Positions 11,724 to 24,600 of a stretch of DNA of 64,000 nucleotides are shown in pieces. Numbering within the stretch: the stretch's first letter is position 1; each line of letters starts with the position of its first letter. The stretch spans positions 190,278-254,277 of the forward strand of contig NPFB01000009.1 in assembly GCA_014084085.1 (NCBI GenBank), given 5' to 3'. This DNA comes from Hondaea fermentalgiana. Taxonomy: Eukaryota; Sar; Bigyra; Thraustochytrida; Thraustochytriidae. Position numbers and translations under genes: made by a program. The notes below the pieces were generated by a model. That model saw nothing but the letters and a program-made list of their open reading frames with translations. It was not told the origin of the DNA and made no database searches.

Positions 11724-12772
11724 TTTGCCTGTCTGCCTCGCGCTGCGCGCAAGCTCAGCTTTTCCCCGGACCTCGCGCGCACAGCCTCTTCTCGCGGCCC
11801 CTCAGCGCTGCTGCCGCTGCTGCCGCTCTCGCTCGCCGCAGCTGCTGCCGTTCGCTGTCGCCGCGGGTGTCCGTCTGCCTCGCGCCCGAGGATCGAGATG
11901 CCCCGCGCCCTTCGATCGAACGATCGAACGATCGAACGGACGGACGAAGGAACGAAGGCGGCCAAGCACCGGAAACGAGGAGCCGCGCGTGCGGGCCTTC
12001 GCGCGCTCGCTCCCTTCCTCTCGCCTGCAGCCGCGCGGGTCGAGGCCGCTCGGAGGTCGCGTTCGGGTTGGCCGTCTGTCTCTCTCTCTCCCGCCCTTCT
12101 CTCCCTTCTTTCTCCCCTGCTTACTTCTCGCCCTTCTCTCTCTCTCTCTCTGTGTGTCTCTCTCGCGGTGACTCTCTCCCTCTCCCTGCCTTTGCACTGG
12201 CCCGACCCTGGGGTTGACGGCACACCGCGGCGCCGCGAGGCTGCACAAGCAAGCAAGTCTGTCCCCTTGGGCATGCATCCAAAAATGCGCGGGACGAGGA
12301 GGCCGGGCCGAGCGAGGCACGGGAGCAGACGCTGCGGAAGCTTACTCGAGCCACGGACGGGAGAGGAAGAGAATGCAGGCGTGGCGTGCCAGGCGCTGCT
12401 CCGCGGGTCGAGTTGAAAGTCGCGCTCGAACGTTTTTCTCGATTTCCGGGGCAGGGAGGGGGTGAGCGGGGTGAGGCTCAGTACAAACGGCGATCGATCT
12501 CCAATGCACACCCTCCGGGTCGCATCGACTGCGAGACCTGTCTCGAACAAACAAACCAGCCTAGTCTACTCGAATGGAACAACGTCTTGCCCAACTCATG
12601 GGTGCTTCGCTCACACGCGAAGGGTGCATCATCATCTTACTGCTAATCATCATTTTCATCATTTTCATCTTTGAAAATAAGAGAAGAAGAGAGGTTTGCT
12701 TTCTCCGAGAGTTGCATCCTAGTCTTCGTCTTCTTCTTTGCTTTCTAGTACTGCGGCAAACAACCAGCTTGG
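11724..12772. promoter_or_regulatory. Upstream region of the UBC2 gene and 3' flank of the next gene
   Basis: About 1 kb of GC-rich sequence with CT-rich repeats (TCTCTCTC near 12080-12180) and repeats of GATCGAAC near 11910-11940. The E2 gene reads away from it, so its promoter should lie at the left end. The right end is 3' flank of the two-CxxC gene. No protein-like ORF. Confidence 0.4.
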
Positions 12773-14544
12773 TCAAGTCTCCGGGCACGATTCGAGCGCA
12801 GACCCGCGACGCGTAGCATCTAGCCTTCGCATCTCGAACTGGACCTCGTCCACGAGACACTTTTCGTGAGCGCTAATACTGTTTGGTCGAAAGGTCGACT
12901 GCTTGTTCTCGCGTGCACGCTGTTTTGCAAGCTGTGCAGTTCCAGGTCAAAGTAAGTTTGGTGACACCTCGTTGTCAGTTGTCTCCAAAGCTCTTTCTCC
13001 GGCGTCAAAACCCAGAACAAAACAAAACTTACCCAGGCCGCGTGAATCGCCCGCTTCACCCTTGCAAAAGCAGCTGCGTGTTCTTCGCGAGCAATGCGCC
13101 ATGCCTCTTCCTCGTCGTCATCGTCGTCGTAATCTCCGTCAACGCCCTCTCCTCGAGCGATGCTGCTTTCTTCACGCTTTCCTTTCAAAGATGCGTCACG
13201 ATCGCCCTCGTGCCGAATATCGAGATCCTCACAGGCATCACGGCCGCGACGCAATTTCTTCGCTTTTGACTTCTTCTTGCTCTTCTTTAACTTTCCTGTC
13301 TTCGTTCCTGGCGCCCCGCGCCCTGGTCGACACGCGTTCTGTGCTGATCGCGTGATGGGTCGGACTTTTGCGATGCAATGTCCTCCAGGAACCCATGGAC
13401 TTTCCTTTGTGTCAACCACAGACACAAAAGACTGTAGTGCCGTCTCCAGATCACGCCGCGGACCCTTCACCTTACCACCCGCACCACCTCGTTTGAGTCC
13501 TTTCTCAACAACGTCCAAGACGTGATGGAGCTCGCCAATGGCTGCTAGTTGGGCTTCTCGCTCTTTCGACCGCTTTACACGTATTTTTTGCATACGCCAG
13601 GCGCTCACAGCAGATTGCCGCTGCGGGCGGAACGTTGGAGCTCTCGCCTGAAATTCAGCCCGCGCTTGCAAGGGCCCCAGACTGTGGCTGAGCTCGCCGA
13701 TATCGTCCACAGCGTTTGGTTTCACTTTTGCCCCTCTCCGATGCCGCCCGGCCGCCTTACGAAAGTTCTCATATGGGAAGAACTGACTGCAGAAAAGACA
13801 AACTCGGACCTTGTCATACATGCGAGAGTATCTATATTTTTCAATCATGGACGAAATGGCCGCCTCCGGACTGTCACCTCGAGAAGAAAAGCGCACTATT
13901 TCCTGACTTCCGCTCGCTTTATCGGGGCTCAGAGCAGCGTGCGGTGCCTCTGAGGAGCTTTTTAGCAGCGCTGGCGACGAGACTGCCGTGGTAAAGAGAT
14001 TTACGTCCCGGGGCTCCTGCTCGCGTGCCTGAATTTCTGCAAAGATGCGACGCAACTGCAAAATACTCGAACGCAATTGTTCGCTGCCCATGACGTTTTC
14101 GGGAAATTCGTGCTCGCACAAAGCACAAGCTCGTTTTCGATCTTTCCGCGTCCTCAGACTCGGATGCCGACGTGCTTGCTCCTCATCTCCTCTCCACGTG
14201 TCGGGCGCCTCCTGTGGACTCAGGCTTCTTCCTTGTTGTGATGTGCCGGACGAACGCCGGGCTTGAGACGCACGACGCACCCCGAGACCTGCATCTTTTG
14301 CATCGCTCTCCGCCAATGCTGGTCGCTGCAAACCATCGTCAATGGATAGCTTGACCATAGTTGTATTGGAACGCCTGATCGCTTTTGTGCTCGAGGGAGC
14401 TACAAAGTCTACGTGCACATTATTTTTGCCTCCTTCCTGCTGCACTTTGAGCCAGTGCGCATCGCTGGCCTTGAGATTGCGGTACTTGCGCACGGCTTCG
14501 TCGCGCTTAAAGTACGTGTGCTTTCCGGCGTCTGCGTGAAACAT
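12773..14544 (-). CDS. Unrecognised protein with two CxxC knuckles; two exons
   Basis: I do not recognise this 556-residue protein. Exons are 14544-13033 and 12931-12773, joined across intron 13032-12932 (GTAAGT donor, TGCACAG acceptor). The join continues a charged helical stretch (ARVKRAIHAAW then LAKQRARENK) and ends in SALESCPET. Without splicing the frame reads into a hydrophobic stretch that is only intron translation. Two similar motifs, CALCEHEFP (about residue 140) and CLFCSQFFPYENF (about 249), could be the halves of a split zinc site. Downstream come a Lys/Arg-rich patch (about 425-440) that looks like a nuclear or nucleic-acid-binding signal and an acidic DDDDD-EEE run. No catalytic motif is visible. 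It shares an upstream region of about 1 kb with the giant gene, transcribed the other way. Confidence 0.7.
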
Positions 14545-15612
14545 CTTTCTTGCTCCACCGTCAAAGTCGCGTCGGCCCTTGCGTCTTAGCGCTGGCGACA
14601 GGGCTCGAGCAAAAACAACCCTATTCGAGTTGCAGCGCGGTTCCTACCGCGCTCTTGCCCGTCTGTACTGCCGTGCGTAGGTCCCCCTTTGCGCATTTCC
14701 TCTACGAACGGCATCCAACTCGGACCATCGCCTCGCGACCGGACAAAACCTTGTGTAGGTAAGACACACCACACAGAACGAAAGGGAAGAGGGGGTCCCC
14801 GCGCACCTCTTGAGAACATTCGCAAGAGAACAGAACGACAGGTGTGCGCCGCGCACCCGCCTCGGGCTGGGCCTCTCGTAACGGAAAAGTGGGACGGCAA
14901 CAGCAGCTGCAGCTGCCTGCCAGATCATGACGGATCATCAACGGAGTGAGCAATCGTTCTCGACTCAGCAGCAGCAGCAGCTCCCAGCCGGCAAGCCACC
15001 GGTCGCCGAGTTGTCCCGCCCGTTGTTGTCCCCCCCCCCCCCTCTCTCCTTCCCAAACCACGCGTCTTGTCCGAACCTGAGGAAGGAAAGACGGCGGCGG
15101 GTAAGAAGAAGAAGGAAAAAGTAGAAGGAGAAAGAGGTGAGAGGGAGGGCCAGGTTGACTGACGGTGAGTGCAGTACAAGTCAAAAAGCACGAAAGAAAG
15201 GAGGTCTGCCCGGCCTGCCGACGCCATCAAAGCCGCTTCGTCACGCCACGCCGGGCACGAGCTCGACAGGGTCAACAAGAGAGAACCTCAGAAGAGCCTC
15301 TCCACTCTCGGCCCTGCGCTTGCGCCTTGCGCGATCGGCGGGCGGCCGCAGACACGAACGGGAGCACACCAAGACGAGGCCGTCCACCGGTCACGGACAA
15401 GGAGCCCAAAAATACGAGACATAGTCATCAAGCTCGTTCTCGTGCAGCCAAGGTGAGCAGGTAGGTGGCTGTCGGGCGCCACCTTTGCCTGCGAAAAACA
15501 AACTTGCGTACGCTTCGTTCTCGCTGCAAGCCAGCTGCTTGAACTTCTGTTCGCTGCTTAGTAGCGGACTAAGCAAGATTTTCCTACCGTAACGCACTAT
15601 CACATCAGGACC
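14545..15612. promoter_or_regulatory. Shared upstream region of two divergent genes
   Basis: Lies between the start of the two-CxxC gene (-) and the start of the giant gene (+), so both promoters and 5' leaders must be here. It contains a C10-type homopolymer near 15031-15042 and CAG repeats near 14968-14982. ORFs on both strands are short and without family resemblance. Confidence 0.45.
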
Positions 15613-18600
15613 ATGATTCTCCCTCTCCCAGAACGTGCACTCAACAGTTTGGGTACTTGGTCTTCGTTGCCAGATTCACAAGAGGTCGATAGAAATGCAA
15701 ACCTGAAGCCATCGAATCCACACAGAACTTTTGAGAGAGATGCTCGTCTAAATCATCAGCGAAGAGCGCGGAAAGTATATACACAAAGGTCCGTTCTTGC
15801 TACGTGGGCATCAACTTCACTGTCAGTGCGACGAATCATTATTGTGGCCCTTGTCGCTATGTATTGTGCTGTAGGCGTATTGGCTCAGGCGCCGGCTCCG
15901 ACGCCGCAGCCAACGCAATTGCCCACACAATTGCCGACTGATTCTCCGACAGCCTTTCCGACTGATTCCCCGACAGTCTTTCCAACTGATTCTCCGACGG
16001 CCTTTCCGACTGATGCCCCGACGGCCTTTCCAACTGATTCTCCAACAGCCTCTCCAACTGATTCTCCGACAGCCTTTCCGACTGATGCCCCGACAGCCTT
16101 TCCGACTGATTCTCCAACAGACTCACCGACATACGCTCCAACTTCAGCGCCTCGCCTAATAATCCTCAACCCTGAAACGCTTTCCGTGATTGAGGGCGGC
16201 CAGAATCGGTCATACTATATTACGCTTGATTACACGCCAGTCTGGGAAGGTGATGATGTGTGCATCTCCATGTCTGTCGGTGGACTCGATCCCGAGGCAC
16301 GTGGGATCCATGTACTGCCAAACAGTACTTGTTTCACTGCCTATGGCGAGACGCAGCAGGTCAACGTACGGATTGAAAGAGACTTTATTAAGCGGGGAGC
16401 GGCAGAGACCTTTACAATCGACCACGCTGGCGTCGACGAGGCTGCAGTCCTCACAGTCCCCGTCATTGACGTTGACCAAGCATCTGTAGTCCTTTCTGCG
16501 GTATCTGGGACGATCCAACAAGGTGTCCTCGGCGGTGCCGGAGCCCAGGATGTGCAATACAATGTCTCGCTCGATAGTATACCAACACAAGATGTGACGG
16601 TGACCTTTGTCGCAGACAAGAGCTCTCTCGTGGATATCACTCCTTCCTCTCTCGTCTTTCGGCAGGGGGAAGATCCAAGCGCACAGACTGTAACCATCTC
16701 TGCTGTTGACGCATCGACCGTGGATGATGTCGTCTCTGACAGTGTTCGCATCAGTCACATAGTCGAAAGTCTCGATGCCGTATATGACGAAATCAGTGTG
16801 GCAGACTTTGTGGCCGACTGGTACGGTGCCGAGCACCCGAGAGTCATCATCTCGGCATCATCTATTGAGGTGGTCGAAGGAGATAGCGACACTGTCAGCC
16901 TTTCCATCAAGCTCGGTATTCCCCCGAGCTCAGGATCAATGAGTATTTCGCTCGCTAGTACGGAGCTCGACGGTATACCCTTAGACTTCGCCCCAACCCA
17001 GCTTACTTTCACAAGCGCCAACTTTGACACTGTACAGGCCGTCGACGTGAGTTTTCCACGAGACTACGAATACCGAGGTGCGGAAATCAATGCTCTACAA
17101 CTGAGTTTCGCTGTGGACGCCGGCAGTGCTGCCCCTTATGCAGACGAAACTCTTGTCGAGTATTGGCCTTCATCGATTGTAACAGTCAATGTTCGAGAGG
17201 TTGATCTAGCAAGCGTCTCTCTTTCTGCAATCACGGGCTCAGTGCAGCAGGGAACCATTGGCGGCGGGGGCGCGGTGGACGCTACGTACAATATCTCACT
17301 TTCCAGTATTCCGATTGCTGACGTGACAATTTCCATCGCTGCCGATCAACCTCGTCTCGTGGACATCACGCCGTCCGAAATCACCTTTCTTGCGGATCAA
17401 AGCCCTTCTCCGGCGCTCGTTACCGTATCTGCAGCAGACGCAGAGCTGGTCTCGAACGTGAGCTTCGACATTCTTCGTCTTTCTCATACTGCGTCCAGCA
17501 CGGATCTCGACTTTGATGCTGCCGACATTCCCGATTACGTCGCAGATTGGTACGGTGCGGCTCGACCCAAGGTCGTCATGTCTCTTGCGTCCCTCGCATT
17601 CGACGAGGCATCTTCTGGTGAAACTTTTTCTGTCAAGCTTGGAGCTCCGATCACAAGTGGAACCGTGACCGTAACATTGGCGAGCAGTACGCTTACAGAT
17701 GGATCCGAGCTCACCGTCTCTCCAGCCTCCCTGACCTTCACTTCTGCCAACTGGAACGCAGCGCAAGCAGTCCAGATTACGTATCCTCAAGACAACATTT
17801 ATCGTGGAGATGCTGACACCAGTTTTACGATCACTGTCGATGCTACAGGTGGACAACCTTACGCAGATTCTCAGTACGTCATCTTCTACCCGTCAGCTAC
17901 GATTGCTGTTGACGTCCATGAGGTCGATCAAGCTGCTGTTTCGCTTTCCGCTGTTGCTGGGGACATATATCAAGCTACGGTTGGCGGCAGTGATGAAGTC
18001 GATGTTACGTATACCATCAACCTTGCCAGTACGCCCACGGAGGATGTGACGGTCAGCATNNNNNNNNNNNNNNNNNNNNNNNNNNNNNNNNNNNNNNNNN
18101 NNNNNNNNNNNNNNNNNNNNNNNNNNNNNNNNNNNNNNNNNNNNNNNNNNNNNNNNNNNACGTATACCATCAACCTTGCCAGTACGCCCACGGAGGATGT
18201 GACGGTCAGCATCACTCCTGATGACACGTCACTGGTCAGCGTCTCGCCTGCATCGGTCACATTCGCGGCGGATACGAGCCCTTCAGCTCAGACAATCACG
18301 GTCTCGGCAGCCGATCCGACCGTAGTGACAAACGTGACGTCTGCTTTGCTGACGCTCAGTCACGCCGCGACAAGCTCCGACAGCTTTTACAACGGTATCG
18401 CGATTCGTAACTTTGTCGCAAACTGGTATGGATCGCCTCGACCAAGAGTTCTAATGTCGAGATCTGCGCTTGAGATCGATGAAGACTCCTCAACCGGCGA
18501 TAGCTTCACTGTCAAGCTTGCTGTGGAGCCTACAAATGGCGATGTTACCATTTCGCTGGTCAGCAGCGCTCTCAGCGATAGTTCAGAGCTGACCATTTCT

Positions 18601-21600
18601 CCGGCGTCGCTTACGTTTACGTCTTCTGACTGGGACACTGCGCAGACGGTTCAGGTCACGTATCCCAAAGATGATGTATATCGGGGAGAAGCCGACACTA
18701 GCTTTACGATCGCAGTCAGTGCAAGTGGAAGCGAGCCATACGCAGACTCTCAGTACGTCATCTACTATCCATCAAGTTCGATAGCAGTCGACGTCCACGA
18801 GGTCGATCAAGCTGCTGTTTCGCTGTCCGCTGTTGCTGGGGACATCTATCAAGCTACGGTTGGCGGCAGTGATGAAGTCGATGTCACGTATACCATCAAC
18901 CTTGCCAGTACGCCCACGGAGGATGTGACGGTCAGCATCACTCCTGATGACACGTCACTGGTCAGCGTCTCGCCTGCATCGGTCACATTCACGGCGGATA
19001 CGAGCCCTTCAGCTCAGACAATCACGGTCTCGGCAGCCGATCCGACCGTAGTGACAAACGTGACGTCTGCTTTGCTGACGCTCAGTCACGCCGCGACAAG
19101 CTCCGACAGCTTTTACAACGGTATCGCGATTCGTAACTTTGTCGCAAACTGGTATGGATCGCCTCGACCAAGAGTTCTAATGTCGAGATCTGCGCTTGAA
19201 ATCGACGAGGGTTCCTCAGCAGGAGACACATTTACCGTCAAGCTCGCGGTGGCCCCAAGCAATGGCGATGTTACCATTTCGCTGGTCAGCAGCGCTCTCA
19301 GCGATAGCTCAGAACTGATTATCTCTCCGACGTCGCTTACGTTTACGTCCTCCGACTGGAATACCGCACAAACGGTTCAAGTCACGTATCCCAAAGATGA
19401 TGTATATCGAGGAGAAGCCGACACTAGCTTTACGATTGCAGTCAGTGCTAGTGGAAGCGAGCCATACGCAGACTCTCAGTATGTCATCTATTATCCATCA
19501 AATTCGATAGCAGTCGACGTCCACGAGGCTGATCAGGCTGTCGTGACACTCTCGTCCACAACCGGGACGATCCGGCAAGGCGCTATTGGCGGCGCTGGTG
19601 CCGTTGATGCTACTTACACCGTCAACCTCGCAAGCGCGCCGACGCAAGAAGTGACGATTAGCATCATCGCGGACCAAGCCTCACTCGTCACCATTTCACC
19701 AGACATACTGACTTTTCCTGCAGGTCAAAGTCCATCCGCTCAAATCGTTACAATTTCAGCGGCTGATGCCACGGCAGTGACCAATGTAACCTCTGCGCTG
19801 TTAACATTGAGTCATACAGTGACGAGCGGGGACACCTCTTACGATGGCGCCGTGGTCAATGACTTCGTTGCTAACTGGTACGGTTCTGCCAGGCCCAGAG
19901 TCTCCGTCTCGACCTCTTCAATAGACATTGTTGAGGGGGCAAGCTCGCCCGCAAGCATGTCCGTCAAGCTTGATGTTGAGCCCAGTGACGGCCCCGTAAA
20001 CCTCACGCTCACCAGCTCCTTGCTCGCAGATGGCTCAAGCCTCGACGTAAGCTCGGAGCTCCTTGTGTTTACAACCGAGAACTGGAGCTCCGAACAGGTC
20101 GTAGAGGTTCAGTATCCCCGAGACTTTGTGTACCGTGGTGCCAACACCTTCTCTTTCCAACTTGAACTCGCCGTAGTCGAAGGCAGCAGCGAGCCGTACA
20201 TGAACGAGTCTTACGTTCTCTTTTGGCCAGACTCCACGATTGATGTCACTGTTCGCGAGGCCGATCAGGCATCCGTGACCATTTCTGACCTTACCGGCAC
20301 CATTCGCCAAGGCGCAATCGGTGGCGCGGGTGCTCAAGATGCAACATACACCATGTCGTTGACAAGCGTCCCCGAGGACAACGTCACGATCAGCATTACG
20401 CCGGACAATGAGTGGCTCGTGGACATTACACCAAGCGAAATTGTCTTCTCAGCTGGTGTCGCACCGCCTGATGTGCTCGTGACCGTAGCTGCCAAGAGCG
20501 CGACGCAAGTTGCAAATGTCAGCTTTGACGTTCTTGTAGTATCGCATAGTATTTCCACGACAGACTCTAACTATGCCGCCATCGACATTCCCGACTTTGA
20601 GGCAAGTTGGTATGGTGCAGCACACCCACGGGTCGTTCTTTCGGCAGCCGCAATCGATGTTGTGGAGGGCACTGAAGTGGCAAGCATATTTTACGTCAAG
20701 CTTGGAGTTCAACCAAGCAGTGACGACGTTAGTGTTGATTTTGCAAGCAGCATCCTCGAAGATGGGTCCGCTCTCTTGATCGACCCAACCTCTGTGAGCT
20801 TTAGCATGACGGACTGGGATACGGAGCAGCCGGTGCGGGTCACCTATCCCCGAGACTACGAGTACCGTGGAGCGGAAGTCACCTCGTTCCAGGTTCTACT
20901 CAGCGTCGGAGCAGGCAGTGGTGAGCCTTATGCTGATGCACAATACGTTCAATTTTGGCCTACCTCTCAGGTCGAGGCTAGAGTTTATGATGCCGACCTT
21001 CCTGAAATTGTCCTTTCTGAACAGACAGTGTATGTGACAGAGAATGGGCAGTCGGCCCAATACGAGCTCGTTCTGAATTCACGACCTGCGCAGGATGTGA
21101 ATGTGAGCATTGCCAATCCAAACTCGGATTTGGTGGGTCTCAACACGACCTTGGTCGTCTTCACCAGCGCAGACTGGGACATTCCGCAAACGATCCGTGT
21201 CGTTGCAATCGAGTCCGAGGATGACAACGCCTACGACCTTGCTTCCGCCATCACCATCCTTCAACACAGCGCCGCGAGTAATGACACTTCTTACGATGGT
21301 GTCTCTGCGCGCTTTTCCCCATCGCAATTGCTCATTGTGCGAAGGTACGAAGACCCGACCATCCCTAACTGTCCTGGAGGAACCTATCTCACGGGCGAAA
21401 CAAGTCTCGAGTGCGTTGCCTGTCCCGCAGGCTACAAATGTCCGGTCGAGACCAATGACCCGGCGCCCTGCTTGCTTGGTTCCTTTAGTATTGGGGCCCA
21501 GGTCAATTGCACGCTCTGTCCGAGGGGCATGCGGTGTCCGCAAACAAACTCGAACTCGATGGACGCGTGTGCGGCGGGCACGTATTCCATCGAAGGGCAA

Positions 21601-24600
21601 GCCGACTGCACGATTTGTCCCGCGGGCAAACAGTGTCCTTCGACGGATTCAGATGTTGTTCAGGACTGCCCGTCTGGGTCATATTCTCTCGCAGGCTCAC
21701 AAACATGCACAGTTTGCCCTGCCGGGAAAGCCTGCCCTGATCCCACCGGGGTCACAATCCATACCTGCGAGCCTGGCACCTATACCGAGACTGGCATGAC
21801 TTCATGTGTGGCGTGTCCTGCAGGCTATGCATGCACTGACGTCACGCGTGCGCCCATTGAGTCCGAAGCATGCGAGCCTGGAACCTTTGCCGGACCCGAA
21901 TTGGGCAACACCTTTTGCACGGAGTGCCCCGCTGGCTACTCGTGTCCCTACACGGACGACGACACGATAATTGCTTGTGCTTCCGGAGAATACTCTGCGC
22001 ACGGTAACTCGACATGTACCCAGTGCCCTGCGGGCATGGACTGTACACCGGAGAGTGGTCCTGGCAACGTTTGCCAAGAAGGAACATACTCTCTTTTGGG
22101 AGACGCAAATTGTCATGATTGTCCAAGGGGACACAAGTGCCCGACGAATTCGGCCCAACCGGTCGAATGTAACATGGGATCCTACGCAGCAACGACGCGA
22201 CACACCGCATGCTCAGCATGCCCTGCCGGGAGCTTTTGTCCCACCAACGCAACCGAGTCACCGCAGATTTGTCCTGCAGGAACATACAGTTACGAAGGTG
22301 CAACAAGCTGCGAAGACTGCGACGCGGGCTACTATTGCGAGGAAGGAGCCGTCAGCCCAACTCCTGTAAACGACGAATGTGAAGCTGGCACCTACTGCCC
22401 TTCTGGTGGGCCCCAATTTAATTGTCCTGCTGGGTCGTATGGAACAAAAACAGGTGGAGTCTCCGCTGATGATGCTTGCGATCCATGTCCCGCTGGGTAC
22501 TATTGCCCTGAGGGTTCAACTGATGCGACGAAGATCGAATGCACACCGGGATACTATTGTCCGCAAGGAACAAGTGTGGAGACGCAGTATCCGTGCTCAG
22601 CAGGATACTACAATCCAGATGGCGGAAGCGTTGCAGGCGGTGCTTGCCTTATCGTTCCGGAAGGTCGGTACGCGTACGCAGGGTCGAGCCAACACTATCC
22701 ATGCCCTTCAGGATACTACTGCCCAGAGGGCACAACGCACGAGCACGAGTTCCCCTGCGCGGGCGGAACGTATTCGGGAATTGCAACGGAGCTTAAGTCT
22801 CAGGATGACTGTCTTACCTGTACCGTTGGTCATTACTGCCCAAGCGGCTCGATCACGCCTACGGCATGCCCAGTGGGCAGCTACAATCCTACAACGGGAG
22901 GCTCTTTGCTAACCAATTGCCTTGCCTGTCCAGCAGGATACACGTGTCCCAATACAGGCATGAATGACTATACGCAGATTCGGTGTCAGGCGGGTCATTA
23001 TTGCCCTTCTGGAAACTATGACATTGACGCGTTTCCATGCCCCGCTGGAACGTATACAGATGACGATGACCTTCAAAATGCGCAAGCCTGCACACCTTGC
23101 CCTCCAGGCTATGCTTGTCTCGAGGGTACCGGCGGAAGCGTCGCAAAGCTCGACTGTGCGGTGGGTCACTATTGCCCCGAGGGAACCACTTACACAACGC
23201 AGTACGATTGCCCGAGAGGATCGTATACCGTGTCGACAAGTCTCACGGACGTCGACGAGTGCACTCCATGTCCTGCGGGAAGTTACTGCGAAGGTGGGCT
23301 TGGCCGTATCGGTGCAATTGGAGACGTTGATGGCCATTGCAGCCCCGGTCATTATTGCCCCGCCAGCACGTATGAGCCAAACCAGTTCCCGTGCCCAGAC
23401 GGTACCTACACGGCAAGCGTGAGCCTCGAGAGCGAGGATCAATGCACGCCATGCGATTTGGGTCATTATTGTTTCGACGCTGCCACCTTTCCAGTCCCGT
23501 GTCCCGCGGGCTCTTATGCGAATGAGACCGGTGAAAGCGACGACTTGTGTACTACGTGTCCGGCGGGCTACGAGTGCCCCGAAGGTACAATTGACCCCAT
23601 CCCCTGTCAGCCAGGCAACCAGTCAGCCTCGGGTCAGGATGCTTGCGACACGTGTGAGGCTGGGTACTTTTGCAAGACCACCGCGACGACGCGCGAGCTC
23701 ATGCATGCTCAGCCTTGCAGTCCAGGACTCTATTGCCCAGAAGGTGTGGCGATCGAGCCTAGCTTTGCTCAGCACGCTTGTCCTGATGCGCACTATTGCC
23801 CACAGGCTATTCCAGCGCCGCTAGAGTGTCCTGTCGGAACTTACAACCCCGTGACGGGCCAGGGGTACCTCGAGAACTGCACGGCCTGCGACCCTGGTTA
23901 CTACTGTATTGTGCAGAGTAACAGTGTTACTGGCGAGTGTGATCCTGGACACTATTGCCCTGCTGGCTCGACCGGCCCGATGCAATTTCCTTGTCCTGCT
24001 CGCACCTACCGCACAACTTCGCGCGGTGAGTCGGAGAATTCATGTTCCATTTGCACCAGTGGATACTATTGTGAGGTGGCGACTGTTGATCCGGTCATCT
24101 GTCCAAAGGGCTACTATTGCTTGACAGCCTCGTCCGCACCGAAAGCGTGCCCGATTGGGCGGTATGGCAACTTCACGGGCCTTACCAGTGGCGCTGCCTG
24201 TACGCCTTGCCCCGGTGGCTATTACTGCGATGGCCAAGGTCTAACGCAGCCCACAGACCTCTGCGATGAAGGCTACTATTGCATGGAAGGCTCGTATACC
24301 TCGACGCCCAATGCGGCGGGGACAAATTGGACGTACGAGCTGGGCGATGAGCTCGAGTCGGCTTTGGTGTTTGCTGACATTGGTGACATTTGTCCTCCCG
24401 GCTACTTTTGTCCTCGAGGTTCAGCAATGCCTATTGCCTGCGATCCTGGAACTTTCAACTCCGTCGAAGGGGCAACTTCCAGTGATGCCTGCCTCGACTG
24501 TACCCCGGGCCACTACTGTGCGGGTGCAGGCAATGCTGTTCCAACCGGCCTTTGCGAACCTGGATACGTGTGCCCTGGAAGGTCGGAGGACCCGACCGAT

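Noticed and set aside
12820..13032. Apparent hydrophobic helix VSFVLFWVL at the end of the unspliced two-CxxC ORF
   Set aside because: It begins exactly at a GTAAGT donor. Splicing to 12931 gives a hydrophilic, in-frame C terminus, so the helix is intron translation.
15857..16169. Regularly spaced repeats resembling a CRISPR array, and minus-strand frames across them
   Set aside because: The 24-bp units are contiguous without unique spacers and encode a PTDSPTAF stalk in frame; the minus-strand frames are shadows of the repeat.
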